NCBI GenBank assembly: GCA_001067655.1
Contig: JUNU01000180.1
Span: forward strand, 1-7,245
Direction of reading: 5' to 3'
Length of the DNA: 7,245 nucleotides
Origin: Neisseria lactamica
GTDB lineage: Bacteria > Pseudomonadota > Gammaproteobacteria > Burkholderiales > Neisseriaceae
The notes under the pieces are model-generated. The model was not told where the DNA came from, did not search any database, and saw nothing but the letters and a program-made list of their open reading frames with translations. How positions within the stretch are numbered: position 1 is the stretch's first letter; the number at the start of each line of letters is the position of its first letter. A program made the position numbers and the translations under genes. Positions 1-5,826 of this stretch are shown one piece after another.

Positions 1-50
1 ACTGTCTGCGGCTTCGTCGCCTTGTCCTGATTTAAATTTAATCCACTATA
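1..50. mobile_element. Right end of a Correia repeat element (CREE), partial
   Basis: The first 50 bases match, from memory of Neisseria genomes, the end of a Correia repeat enclosed element: a block beginning ACTGTCTGCGGCTTCGTCGC and closing with the terminal repeat TTTAATCCACTATA, whose reverse complement TATAGTGGATTAAA is the usual outer end. These are small non-autonomous elements found in hundreds of copies in Neisseria, inserted at TA dinucleotides. The other end lies outside the window, so length and subtype cannot be told. The last bases plus the first flanking bases read TATAAC (47-52), a possible outward -10 box. Correia ends are known to supply promoters, but the only -35-like hexamer here (TTGTCC, 22-27) sits 19 bases away, so this is only a possibility. 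Confidence 0.85.
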
Positions 51-51
51 A

Positions 52-219
52 CGGACATTTCTACCGTATCGTGTAGAATATAAAAATATTACAAAAGTTA
101 CTAACGGGCTGCTGGCTGTTTGGCAGCATCCGCATGACGGTGAACAGGTACGAAACCGGAATCAGGTGCGGGAACGCCGTATCGGTTTAAAGTTCGCCGG
201 CTTTATCGTTAAATACTGA
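52..219 (+). pseudogene. Possible 3' remnant of an upstream gene cut by the Correia element
   Basis: After a TAA at 49-51 that overlaps the Correia boundary, one frame stays open for 55 codons to a TGA at 217-219. It has no ATG start. The peptide reads like a protein tail, with EYKNITKVTNGLLAVW near its start and GLKFAGFIVKY at its end, and a DUS inverted pair follows ten bases later, as often happens after Neisseria genes. Upstream in the same frame are stops at 28-30 and 49-51, inside and at the edge of the Correia element. The simplest reading is that the element truncated a gene and left this end. Many betaproteobacteria carry a LysM-domain protein gene directly before dprA, which makes that gene a candidate, but I cannot recognise the family from this peptide. 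It may instead be a chance open frame. Confidence 0.3.
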
Positions 220-228
220 CATTTATCC

Positions 229-267
229 GTTTTCAGACGACCTCCCGAACAAAGGTCGTCTGAAAAC
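229..267. repeat. Inverted pair of DNA uptake sequences upstream of dprA
   Basis: Two perfect DUS 12-mers face each other: one on the minus strand at 232-243 and AGGTCGTCTGAA on the plus strand at 253-264. The flanks extend the complementarity to a 15-bp stem (229-243 with 253-267) around a 9-base loop. Such pairs often act as terminators in Neisseria, but no T-run follows on either strand here, so termination would be weak. DUS are recognised by the pilin ComP during uptake of DNA from relatives. Confidence 0.9.
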
Positions 268-285
268 ACCAAGGGGACACAATTG

Positions 286-1506
286 ATGACGGAAAACGAC
301 CGCCTTGCCTGGCTGCAACTGGCGTTTACGCCTTATGTCGGCGCGGAGGGCTTCTTGCTCCTGCTGCAACGTTTCGGCAGCGCGAAAGCTGCGCTGGATG
401 CTCCTGCGGAGCAAATCGCCACAATAGTGCGCCACAAGCAGGCAGCCGAATCTTGGCGCAACGGCGAAAAACGGGCGTTGGCGCAAAAGGCTGCGGAGGC
501 GGCGTTGCAATGGGAAAAGCAGGACGGCTGCCGTTTGTTGCTGCTGCAAGATGATGATTTTCCCGAAATGCTGACGCAGGGCATTACCGCGCCGCCGGTT
601 TTGTTCTTACGCGGTAACGTGCAACTGCTGCACAAACCTTCCGCCGCCATTGTCGGCAGCCGTCATGCCACGCCGCAGGCGATGCGGATTGCCAAAGATT
701 TCGGCAGGGCGTTGAGCGAAAAGGATATTCCCGTCGTGTCGGGCATGGCTTCGGGTATTGACACCGCTGCCCACCAAGGCGCATTGCAGGCAGGCGGCGG
801 CACCATCGCCGTATGGGGGACGGGCATAGACCGCATTTACCCGCCGTCCAATAAAAACCTTGCCTATGAAATTGCTGAAAAAGGATTGATTGTCAGCGAG
901 TTTCCTTTGGATACGCGCCCGTTTGCGGGCAACTTCCCGCGCCGCAACCGCCTGATCGCCGCGTTGTCGCAGGTTACGCTGGTGGTCGAGGCCGCATTGG
1001 AATCCGGTTCGCTGATTACCGCCAAGCTGGCGGCGGAGATGGGGCGGGAGGTGATGGCGGTGCCCGGTTCGATAGACAATCCGCACAGCAAAGGCTGTCA
1101 TAAGCTGATTAAAGACGGCGCGAAATTGGTGGAATGTTTGGACGACATCCTTCACGAATGTCCGGGGCTATTGCAAAATGCGGCAGTTCCATCATATTCT
1201 ATAAATAAGAAAAACAAAAAAACGGAAAAACGCACTGCCGTCAGAGAGACGTCGTCTGAACCTGTTTTACCATTTTCAGACGACCTTCATGTCCGAAAAC
1301 ATTCGGCGCCAGCCAATATGGTTGCCGCGCCGACAGCGGAAGACGAGCTGCTGGACGCCATGGGTTACGACCCCGTGCATCCCGATATATTGGCGCAGCA
1401 AACCGCATGGGCGGCGGCAGACGTTTACGCCCGACTGCTGGAATACGAACTCGACGGCATCGTCGCCGCCTTGCCGGGCGGACGCTATCAGCGCATAAAA
1501 GCATAA
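286..1506 (+). CDS. dprA: DNA processing protein DprA (Smf)
   Basis: DprA binds incoming single-stranded DNA in the cytoplasm during natural transformation and loads RecA on it. The 406-residue product has a helical N-terminal region (about 1-100), then the Rossmann-like DprA core: GSRHATP at 124-130, SGMASGIDTAAHQGAL at 152-167, the GTGIDRIYPPSN stretch at 178-189, FPRRNRLIAALS at 217-228, and GSLITAKLAAEMGREV at 241-256. A lysine-rich, variable linker (about 300-350) leads to a C-terminal winged helix (about 351-406). The ATG at 286 is preferred over the in-frame TTG at 283 because AGGGG (272-276) then lies nine bases upstream. The gene is first in a dprA-smg-topA set, with smg 25 bases downstream. 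The linker carries an in-frame inverted DUS pair (1249-1286), which codes for residues around SSEP and FSDDL. This suits a competence gene in a transformable Neisseria; identity is near certain. Confidence 0.97.
   Translation: MTENDRLAWLQLAFTPYVGAEGFLLLLQRFGSAKAALDAPAEQIATIVRHKQAAESWRNGEKRALAQKAAEAALQWEKQDGCRLLLLQDDDFPEMLTQGITAPPVLFLRGNVQLLHKPSAAIVGSRHATPQAMRIAKDFGRALSEKDIPVVSGMASGIDTAAHQGALQAGGGTIAVWGTGIDRIYPPSNKNLAYEIAEKGLIVSEFPLDTRPFAGNFPRRNRLIAALSQVTLVVEAALESGSLITAKLAAEMGREVMAVPGSIDNPHSKGCHKLIKDGAKLVECLDDILHECPGLLQNAAVPSYSINKKNKKTEKRTAVRETSSEPVLPFSDDLHVRKHSAPANMVAAPTAEDELLDAMGYDPVHPDILAQQTAWAAADVYARLLEYELDGIVAALPGGRYQRIKA
1249..1286. repeat. Inverted DUS pair inside the dprA coding region
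   Basis: On the plus strand 1249-1260 reads ACGTCGTCTGAA, one mismatch from the DUS used elsewhere in the window. A perfect DUS on the minus strand lies at 1275-1286. The 10-base arms 1251-1260 and 1275-1284 are exact reverse complements around a 14-base loop. Both sit in the poorly conserved linker of DprA, where extra residues are likely to be tolerated. Confidence 0.9.
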
Positions 1507-1531
1507 TTGATTCATTCATTAAGGAACCAGC

Positions 1532-1987
1532 ATGACAGAAGTCATCGCCTATCTCATCGAACACTTCCAAGATTTCGACAACTGCCCGCCGCCGGAGGAT
1601 TTGGGCCGCCTGTTGGAAGATGCGGGTTTTGACGTAACGGAAATCGGCAATACGCTGATGATGATGGAAGTGTTGTTCAACACGTCCGAATTCGCCGCTG
1701 CGCCGTTCGACAGCCATGCCCTGCGCGTGTATTGCAACGAGGAAGTGGAAAACCTGCCGCAGGAAGTCATGGGGCTGATGCAGTATCTGGTTGCCGAACG
1801 CGCCATCACTTACGAGCAGCGCGAAATCGTCATCCACGCCCTGATGCACATCCCGCCCGAAGAAATCACGCTCGATACGGCGAAAGTGCTGGTGTTGCTC
1901 TTGTTGTGGGCGCACAAAAGCGAATTGCCCGTCTTAATCGGCGATGACCTGATGGGCGCGCTCAACGGCAAAGCGACCATGCATTAA
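1532..1987 (+). CDS. smg: Smg family protein (DUF494)
   Basis: A 151-residue acidic, soluble protein of the Smg/DUF494 family. The N-terminal block MTEVIAYLIEHFQDF and the following GRLLEDAGFDVTEI are typical of it, the length is close to the usual 150-160 residues, and the position between dprA and topA is the classic one in beta- and gammaproteobacteria. The biochemical function is unknown; the name comes from its place next to smf/dprA. There is no signal peptide or membrane segment. AAGGA at 1521-1525 lies seven bases ahead of the ATG. It is 25 bases behind dprA and probably co-transcribed with it. A DUS hairpin directly follows the stop codon. Confidence 0.93.
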   Translation: MTEVIAYLIEHFQDFDNCPPPEDLGRLLEDAGFDVTEIGNTLMMMEVLFNTSEFAAAPFDSHALRVYCNEEVENLPQEVMGLMQYLVAERAITYEQREIVIHALMHIPPEEITLDTAKVLVLLLLWAHKSELPVLIGDDLMGALNGKATMH

Positions 1988-1991
1988 ACCT

Positions 1992-2038
1992 TTTCAGACG
2001 ACCTTTTGACGCAGCTTGTTCAGAAAGGTCGTCTGAAA
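1992..2038. repeat. Inverted DUS pair between smg and topA
   Basis: Perfect DUS copies lie at 1993-2004 (minus strand) and 2026-2037 (plus strand). The arms extend to 15 bp (1992-2006 with 2024-2038) with a 17-base loop. No T-run follows on the plus strand (next bases CGCATCATCC), so full termination of dprA-smg transcripts is unlikely, although partial polarity or RNA processing ahead of topA is possible. I found no convincing promoter between this hairpin and topA. Confidence 0.9.
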
Positions 2039-2071
2039 CGCATCATCCAATACATTAAAAGAGAACAAACA

Positions 2072-4378
2072 ATGGCGAAAAACCTCTTAATCGTCGAATC
2101 ACCGTCCAAAGCCAAAACCCTGAAAAAATACCTTGGCGGCGATTTCGAAATTCTGGCCTCCTACGGCCACGTCCGCGACCTCGTCCCCAAAAACGGTGCC
2201 GTCGATCCCGAACACGACTTCGCCATGAAATACGAGCTGATCAAACGCAACGCCAAACACGTCGATGCGATTGTCGCGGGAGCCAAAGAAGCCGAAAACA
2301 TCTACCTCGCAACCGACCCGGATAGGGAAGGCGAAGCGATTTCCTGGCATCTTTTTGAAATCCTCAAATCCAAACGCGGCCTGAAAAACATCAAGCCGCA
2401 GCGTGTCGTGTTCCACGAAATCACCAAAAATGCCGTGCTCGACGCCGTCGCCAACCCGCGCGAAATCGAAATGGACTTGGTTGATGCGCAACAAGCCCGC
2501 CGAGCTTTGGACTATCTGGTCGGTTTCAATCTCTCGCCATTGTTGTGGAAAAAAATCCGCCGCGGTTTGAGCGCGGGCCGTGTGCAAAGTCCCGCCCTGC
2601 GTCTGATTTGCGAACGCGAAAACGAAATCCGCGCGTTTGAAGCGCAGGAATATTGGACGGTGCATCTCGACAGCCACAAAGGCCGCAGCAAGTTTACTGC
2701 CAAACTTGCCCAATACAACGGCGCGAAACTCGAACAATTCGACCTGCCGAACGAAGCCGCGCAAGCCGACGTGCTGAAAGAACTCGAAGGCAAAGAGGCT
2801 GTCGTTACCGCCATCGAAAAGAAAAAGCGCAGCCGCAACCCCGCCGCGCCGTTCACAACATCCACCATGCAGCAGGATGCCGTACGCAAACTCGGTTTCA
2901 CTACCGACCGCACCATGCGTACCGCCCAGCAGCTTTACGAAGGTATAGACGTAGGGCAGGGCGCCATCGGTCTGATTACCTATATGCGTACCGACAGCGT
3001 GAATTTAGCCGATGAAGCGTTAACCGAAATCCGCCATTACATCGAAAACAAAATCGGCAAAGAATATCTGCCGAGTGCCGCCAAACAATACAAAACCAAA
3101 TCCAAAAATGCCCAAGAAGCGCACGAAGCCATCCGTCCGACTTCCGTGTACCGCACGCCCGAAAGCGTCAAACCCTTCCTGAGCGCAGACCAGTTCAAAC
3201 TCTATCAAATGATTTGGCAGCGCACCGTCGCCTGTCAGATGACGCCCGCCAAATTCGACCAAACCACCGTCGATATTACCGTCGGCAAAGGCGTATTCCG
3301 CGTAACCGGACAAGTGCAAACCTTCGCAGGCTTCCTCAGCGTTTACGAAGAAAGCAGCGACGATGAAGAAGGCGAAGACAGCAAAAAACTGCCCGAAATG
3401 AGCGAAGGCGACAAATTGCCCGTGGACAAACTCTACGGCGAGCAACACTTCACCACCCCGCCGCCGCGCTACAACGAAGCCACGCTGGTTAAAGCCCTCG
3501 AAGAATACGGCATCGGCCGCCCCTCGACCTACGCCAGCATCATCTCCACGCTCAAAGACCGCGAATACGTTACTCTTGAGCAAAAACGCTTCATGCCCAC
3601 CGACACAGGCGACATCGTCAATAAATTCCTGACTGAACACTTTGCCCAATACGTCGACTACCACTTTACCGCGAAACTTGAAGACCAGCTCGACGAAATC
3701 GCCGACGGCAAACGCCGCTGGATTCCCGTGATGGACAAATTCTGGAAACCGTTCATCAAGCAAGTGGAAGAAAAAGAAGGCATCGAACGCGCCAAATTCA
3801 CCACACAGGAACTCGACGAAACCTGCCCGAAATGCGGCGAACACAAACTGCAAATCAAGTTCGGCAAAATGGGCCGCTTCGTCGCCTGCGCCGGCTATCC
3901 CGAGTGCAGCTACACGCGCAACGTCAACGAAACCGCCGAAGAAGCCGCCGAGCGCATCGCCAAAGCGGAAGCCGAGCAAGCCGAACTCGACGGACGCGAA
4001 TGCCCCAAATGCGGCGGACGGCTGGTGTACAAATACAGCCGCACCGGCAGCAAATTCATCGGCTGCGCCAACTACCCCAAATGCAAACACGTCGAGCCGC
4101 TGGAAAAACCCAAAGATACCGGTGTCCAATGCCCGCAATGCAAAAAAGGCAACCTTGTCGAGCGCAAATCCCGCTACGGCAAACTGTTTTACAGTTGCAG
4201 CACCTATCCCGACTGCAACTACGCCACTTGGAACCCGCCCGTCGCCGAAGAATGCCCGAACTGCCATTGGCCGGTCTTGACCATCAAAACCACCAAACGC
4301 TGGGGCGTAGAAAAAGTCTGCCCGCAAAAAGAATGCGGCTGGAAAGAGCAAATTGAACCGCCTGCACCGAAAGAGTGA
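2072..4378 (+). CDS. topA: DNA topoisomerase I (type IA)
   Basis: TopA relaxes negative supercoils by cutting and passing single strands. The 768-residue protein begins with a Toprim domain: Glu9 in IVESPSKAKT and the acidic triad Asp82, Asp84, Glu86 in TDPDREGEAISWHL, which bind Mg2+. The active-site tyrosine is Tyr304 in LITYMRTDSV, equivalent to Tyr319 of E. coli TopA. The core continues through HEAIRPTS (351-358) and YGIGRPSTYASI (479-490). The tail has four four-cysteine zinc ribbons: Cys585/588/606/612, 644/647/665/671, 687/690/709/715 and 728/731/750/755. The ATG at 2072 starts the conserved MAKNLLIVESP; an in-frame TTG at 2006 lies inside the DUS hairpin arm and its 22 extra residues are not family-like. 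The ribosome binding site is weak (GAGA, 2061-2064). The gene follows smg by 84 bases and ends in a DUS terminator. Confidence 0.98.
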   Translation: MAKNLLIVESPSKAKTLKKYLGGDFEILASYGHVRDLVPKNGAVDPEHDFAMKYELIKRNAKHVDAIVAGAKEAENIYLATDPDREGEAISWHLFEILKSKRGLKNIKPQRVVFHEITKNAVLDAVANPREIEMDLVDAQQARRALDYLVGFNLSPLLWKKIRRGLSAGRVQSPALRLICERENEIRAFEAQEYWTVHLDSHKGRSKFTAKLAQYNGAKLEQFDLPNEAAQADVLKELEGKEAVVTAIEKKKRSRNPAAPFTTSTMQQDAVRKLGFTTDRTMRTAQQLYEGIDVGQGAIGLITYMRTDSVNLADEALTEIRHYIENKIGKEYLPSAAKQYKTKSKNAQEAHEAIRPTSVYRTPESVKPFLSADQFKLYQMIWQRTVACQMTPAKFDQTTVDITVGKGVFRVTGQVQTFAGFLSVYEESSDDEEGEDSKKLPEMSEGDKLPVDKLYGEQHFTTPPPRYNEATLVKALEEYGIGRPSTYASIISTLKDREYVTLEQKRFMPTDTGDIVNKFLTEHFAQYVDYHFTAKLEDQLDEIADGKRRWIPVMDKFWKPFIKQVEEKEGIERAKFTTQELDETCPKCGEHKLQIKFGKMGRFVACAGYPECSYTRNVNETAEEAAERIAKAEAEQAELDGRECPKCGGRLVYKYSRTGSKFIGCANYPKCKHVEPLEKPKDTGVQCPQCKKGNLVERKSRYGKLFYSCSTYPDCNYATWNPPVAEECPNCHWPVLTIKTTKRWGVEKVCPQKECGWKEQIEPPAPKE

Positions 4379-4397
4379 GATTAGGTTGGTTTGAAAG

Positions 4398-4440
4398 AGC
4401 AAAGGTCGTCTGAAAAATTTTCAGACGACCTTTGCTTTTC
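4398..4440. terminator. DUS hairpin terminator between topA and the convergent gene
   Basis: DUS copies at 4403-4414 (plus) and 4420-4431 (minus) form a near-continuous palindrome, 4398-4416 with 4418-4436, followed on the plus strand by TTTTC. This is a good intrinsic terminator for topA, 20 bases after its stop. The minus-strand gene ends at 4451, so it probably uses the same hairpin, with TCTTTC following on that strand. The inner 33 bases (4401-4433) are identical to 5282-5314. Confidence 0.88.
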
Positions 4441-4450
4441 TGTGATTGGT

Positions 4451-5143
4451 TTATTTGAATCCGCGTGTTGTTTTAAAGTCGGATAAAATCCGATTCATTT
4501 CCGGCTCAAACAAAGCGATATATTCATGCGACAAACCACGACTGGCACTAGGGTGGGGCAGGCAGACGACTTCGCAATTTTCAAACGATTGGAATCTGAT
4601 TTTGAAACGTGTACCGCTAAAATCTTTTTGTACTACTCGTAGCGGTTGAGTTTGTTTTCCGACAAGCTGCTCGAAGCGCGGCAATACATTTGCGCGATTA
4701 AGATAATTTGTCAGGTTGCTTCCCATGAAGAGAATCAATTTTGGGCGTAGTTTCTCAATGTGGTAGAGAAAATTATCGACGTGTTCGGGCTGGAGAAATT
4801 TGTTTGGATTGTCAATTTTGTTACCCTGAGTAGCTGCCCAGTTGGTTTGAACCAGGGATTTTTCAAATGCACCGCCCAATCCATTTTCGTCTAAGGGGTG
4901 TCCCCACATTTCAAACCAATTTTTTATCGTATAGTCGTAACGCCACTTTTTTGCCTGCTCTCCGAAATAGAGGGATTTATTGGCAAATGTATGGTCGATT
5001 TTGTTTTCAGGGAGTTTGTATTCACCTGCTACATAAGCAGCCTCATCGGCTTTACTCCAACCCCATTCATACCCACAAATCATTAAACCATGTTTGTCGT
5101 TGTAACCTTGGAATATACTGTTACTGAGATTCAGGTCTGACAT
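4451..5143 (-). CDS. Uracil-DNA glycosylase-superfamily-like protein, role unknown
   Basis: A 230-residue soluble protein. The pattern suggests the uracil-DNA glycosylase fold: a first strand with LMICGYEWGW (20-29) where motif I would be, a buried strand KLILFMGSNLTNYL (135-148), and VVCLPHPSASRGLSHEYI (192-209), which resembles the HPS motif of the last catalytic loop. Motif I is not the GEAPG or GQDPYH form with its catalytic Asp/Asn, so glycosylase activity cannot be assumed. I find no iron-sulfur cysteine set: only Cys23, Cys190 and Cys194 occur. The start at 5143 is chosen over a longer frame from 5230 because AAGG lies eight bases upstream, a TATAAT box (5188-5183) lies inside the longer version, and the 29 extra residues look non-coding. 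G+C is low by eye: 22 of 60 at 4681-4740 and 24 of 60 at 4981-5040, against 34 of 60 in topA at 3841-3900. Probably acquired; coding status likely, function an inference. Confidence 0.75.
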   Translation of the reverse strand: MSDLNLSNSIFQGYNDKHGLMICGYEWGWSKADEAAYVAGEYKLPENKIDHTFANKSLYFGEQAKKWRYDYTIKNWFEMWGHPLDENGLGGAFEKSLVQTNWAATQGNKIDNPNKFLQPEHVDNFLYHIEKLRPKLILFMGSNLTNYLNRANVLPRFEQLVGKQTQPLRVVQKDFSGTRFKIRFQSFENCEVVCLPHPSASRGLSHEYIALFEPEMNRILSDFKTTRGFK

Positions 5144-5182
5144 GATAATAACCTTATATAAATATTTCACAGAGAGATACTC

Positions 5183-5211
5183 ATTATAAATAAGTAAATG
5201 TAATTTATCTA
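5183..5211 (-). promoter_or_regulatory. Promoter of the glycosylase-like gene
   Basis: On the minus strand a perfect TATAAT (5188-5183) stands 17 bases from TAGATA (5211-5206), which matches four of six bases of TTGACA. Transcription would begin near 5176, giving a leader of about 33 bases that contains TATATAAGG before the ATG at 5143. The single gene therefore appears to be transcribed on its own. Confidence 0.6.
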
Positions 5212-5279
5212 GTTTAAGTTTAAAATGCACTTTACATGGTGAAACATAGTTCAGTATTTCATGTCGTCAAATTCAAAAT

Positions 5280-5316
5280 GAAAAGGTCGTCTGAAAAATT
5301 TTCAGACGACCTTTTC
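5280..5316. terminator. DUS hairpin downstream of the small membrane protein gene
   Basis: DUS copies at 5284-5295 (plus) and 5301-5312 (minus) make an 18-bp stem (5280-5297 with 5299-5316). It lies 19 bases past the end of the minus-strand gene that stops at 5336. On that strand the hairpin is followed by ATTTTGAATTTG, moderately T-rich, so it probably serves as its terminator. It also marks the right edge of the AT-rich glycosylase-like segment and repeats the topA hairpin over 33 identical bases. Confidence 0.75.
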
Positions 5317-5335
5317 AGTCTTATTAAGAAAGGAT

Positions 5336-5557
5336 TTAACGCCTTGCAAAAACCAGTGTGGCAAGAAAGAATAAACTGACTATCAGAGCAACGGTTTTGC
5401 CGATCAAGGGCAGGCAAAAGACGAACCAAAGCAGACCGCGCCCCAAGTTCGGAATCAATCCCAAGTGGCGGTAATATTCGTCAAAGAAATGGGCGTGGGC
5501 GGTGAAGGCAATCACGCCGCCGATATAAACACCCAAAATAATTTTCCAAAGCGGCAT
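5336..5557 (-). CDS. Small membrane protein, 73 residues, unknown function
   Basis: I do not recognise this family. The 73-residue product has a hydrophobic N-terminal segment (about 4-20, WKIILGVYIGGVIAFTA), a short polar stretch HAHFFDEYYRH with histidines and acidic residues, a second hydrophobic run (42-52) and a third (54-70), ending in ARR. This fits two or three membrane-embedded helices in the inner membrane. The start has a GGAT/GGATGG Shine-Dalgarno-like stretch about seven bases ahead of the ATG. A CATAAT (revcomp of ATTATG at 5585-5590) roughly 30 bases upstream may be its -10 box. Base composition at 5401-5460 is 33 of 60 G+C, like the housekeeping genes, unlike its AT-rich neighbour. 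The DUS hairpin at 5280-5316 follows. Genuine coding is probable from composition, start signals and hydrophobic pattern; no partner gene is evident. Confidence 0.65.
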   Translation of the reverse strand: MPLWKIILGVYIGGVIAFTAHAHFFDEYYRHLGLIPNLGRGLLWFVFCLPLIGKTVALIVSLFFLATLVFARR

Positions 5558-5661
5558 TGTCAGCCATCCATATTTTCATTACGTATTATGACCAATAGAC
5601 TGAAAAAGCGGTGGGAAAGTTCTAATGGCGGACGTAAGCGACCTTTTTATTTGAGAAAATA

Positions 5662-5702
5662 TTTTATGATTTATAAAATTTTGTAAGTTTAGCATCATAA
5701 AA
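5662..5702. repeat. AT-rich inverted repeat in the intergenic stretch before rsmD
   Basis: Between the membrane protein gene and rsmD (5558-5826, 269 bases) the clearest structure besides the rsmD promoter is a perfect 9-base inverted repeat, TTTTATGAT (5662-5670) and ATCATAAAA (5694-5702), around a 23-base AT-rich loop. It might be a weak hairpin or a protein-binding site. Nothing else supports a function, and no gene is convincing in this stretch. Confidence 0.3.
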
Positions 5703-5742
5703 AATAAAATTTCACGATGCGCCGATTTGTTTTCATGCGGCC

Positions 5743-5769
5743 TTAAATGAAAAAACGCTGCGGTATAAT
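5743..5769 (+). promoter_or_regulatory. Putative rsmD promoter
   Basis: A perfect TATAAT lies at 5764-5769. The best -35 candidate is poor: TTAAAT at 5743-5748 with a 15-base spacer. Transcription would start near 5776, leaving a leader of about 50 bases that contains a DUS and a hairpin. The promoter call rests mainly on the -10 box and on the need for one after the divergent membrane protein gene. Confidence 0.5.
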
Positions 5770-5790
5770 GGCTGCTTTGTCATTCTTTAG

Positions 5791-5826
5791 AGGTCGTCTG
5801 AAACTGTCGGACGATTTGTTTTAATT
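5791..5826 (+). promoter_or_regulatory. DUS-derived hairpin with T-rich tail directly before rsmD
   Basis: A perfect DUS (5791-5802) pairs with a degenerate partner: TCGTCTGA (5794-5801) with TCGGACGA (5807-5814), eight pairs including one G-U, around the loop AACTG. The T-rich stretch TTTGTTTTAATT (5815-5826) runs directly into the ATG. This is terminator-like in shape and occupies the place where a ribosome binding site should be. It may lower rsmD expression; the effect is inferred. Confidence 0.5.

Noticed and set aside
223..1155. Minus-strand frames opposite dprA
   Set aside because: They are shadows of dprA codon bias; dprA itself is unambiguous.
1209..1222. A-runs (five and seven bases) in the dprA linker as a phase-variation tract
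   Set aside because: Seven A is short for slipped-strand switching in Neisseria, and the lysine-rich coding explains it.
2006..2071. Upstream TTG start extending topA by 22 residues
   Set aside because: The extension runs through the DUS hairpin arm and adds no family-like sequence; conserved TopA begins at MAKNLLIVESP.
3020..4402. 460-codon open frame on the minus strand opposite topA
   Set aside because: It is the mirror of a high-GC, codon-biased gene. The product is a Phe/Val/Ala/Gly-rich repetitive string, and topA on the other strand has every catalytic motif.
5144..5230. Upstream ATG start extending the glycosylase-like protein by 29 residues
   Set aside because: The stretch contains the TATAAT box and the AAGG ribosome binding site of the shorter start, and its residues (Leu/Lys/Tyr-rich) look like translated AT-rich leader.
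5465..5686. 73-codon plus-strand frame overlapping the membrane protein gene
   Set aside because: Half of it is antisense to a better candidate, and the rest runs into AT-rich intergenic DNA with no conserved pattern or clear ribosome binding site.
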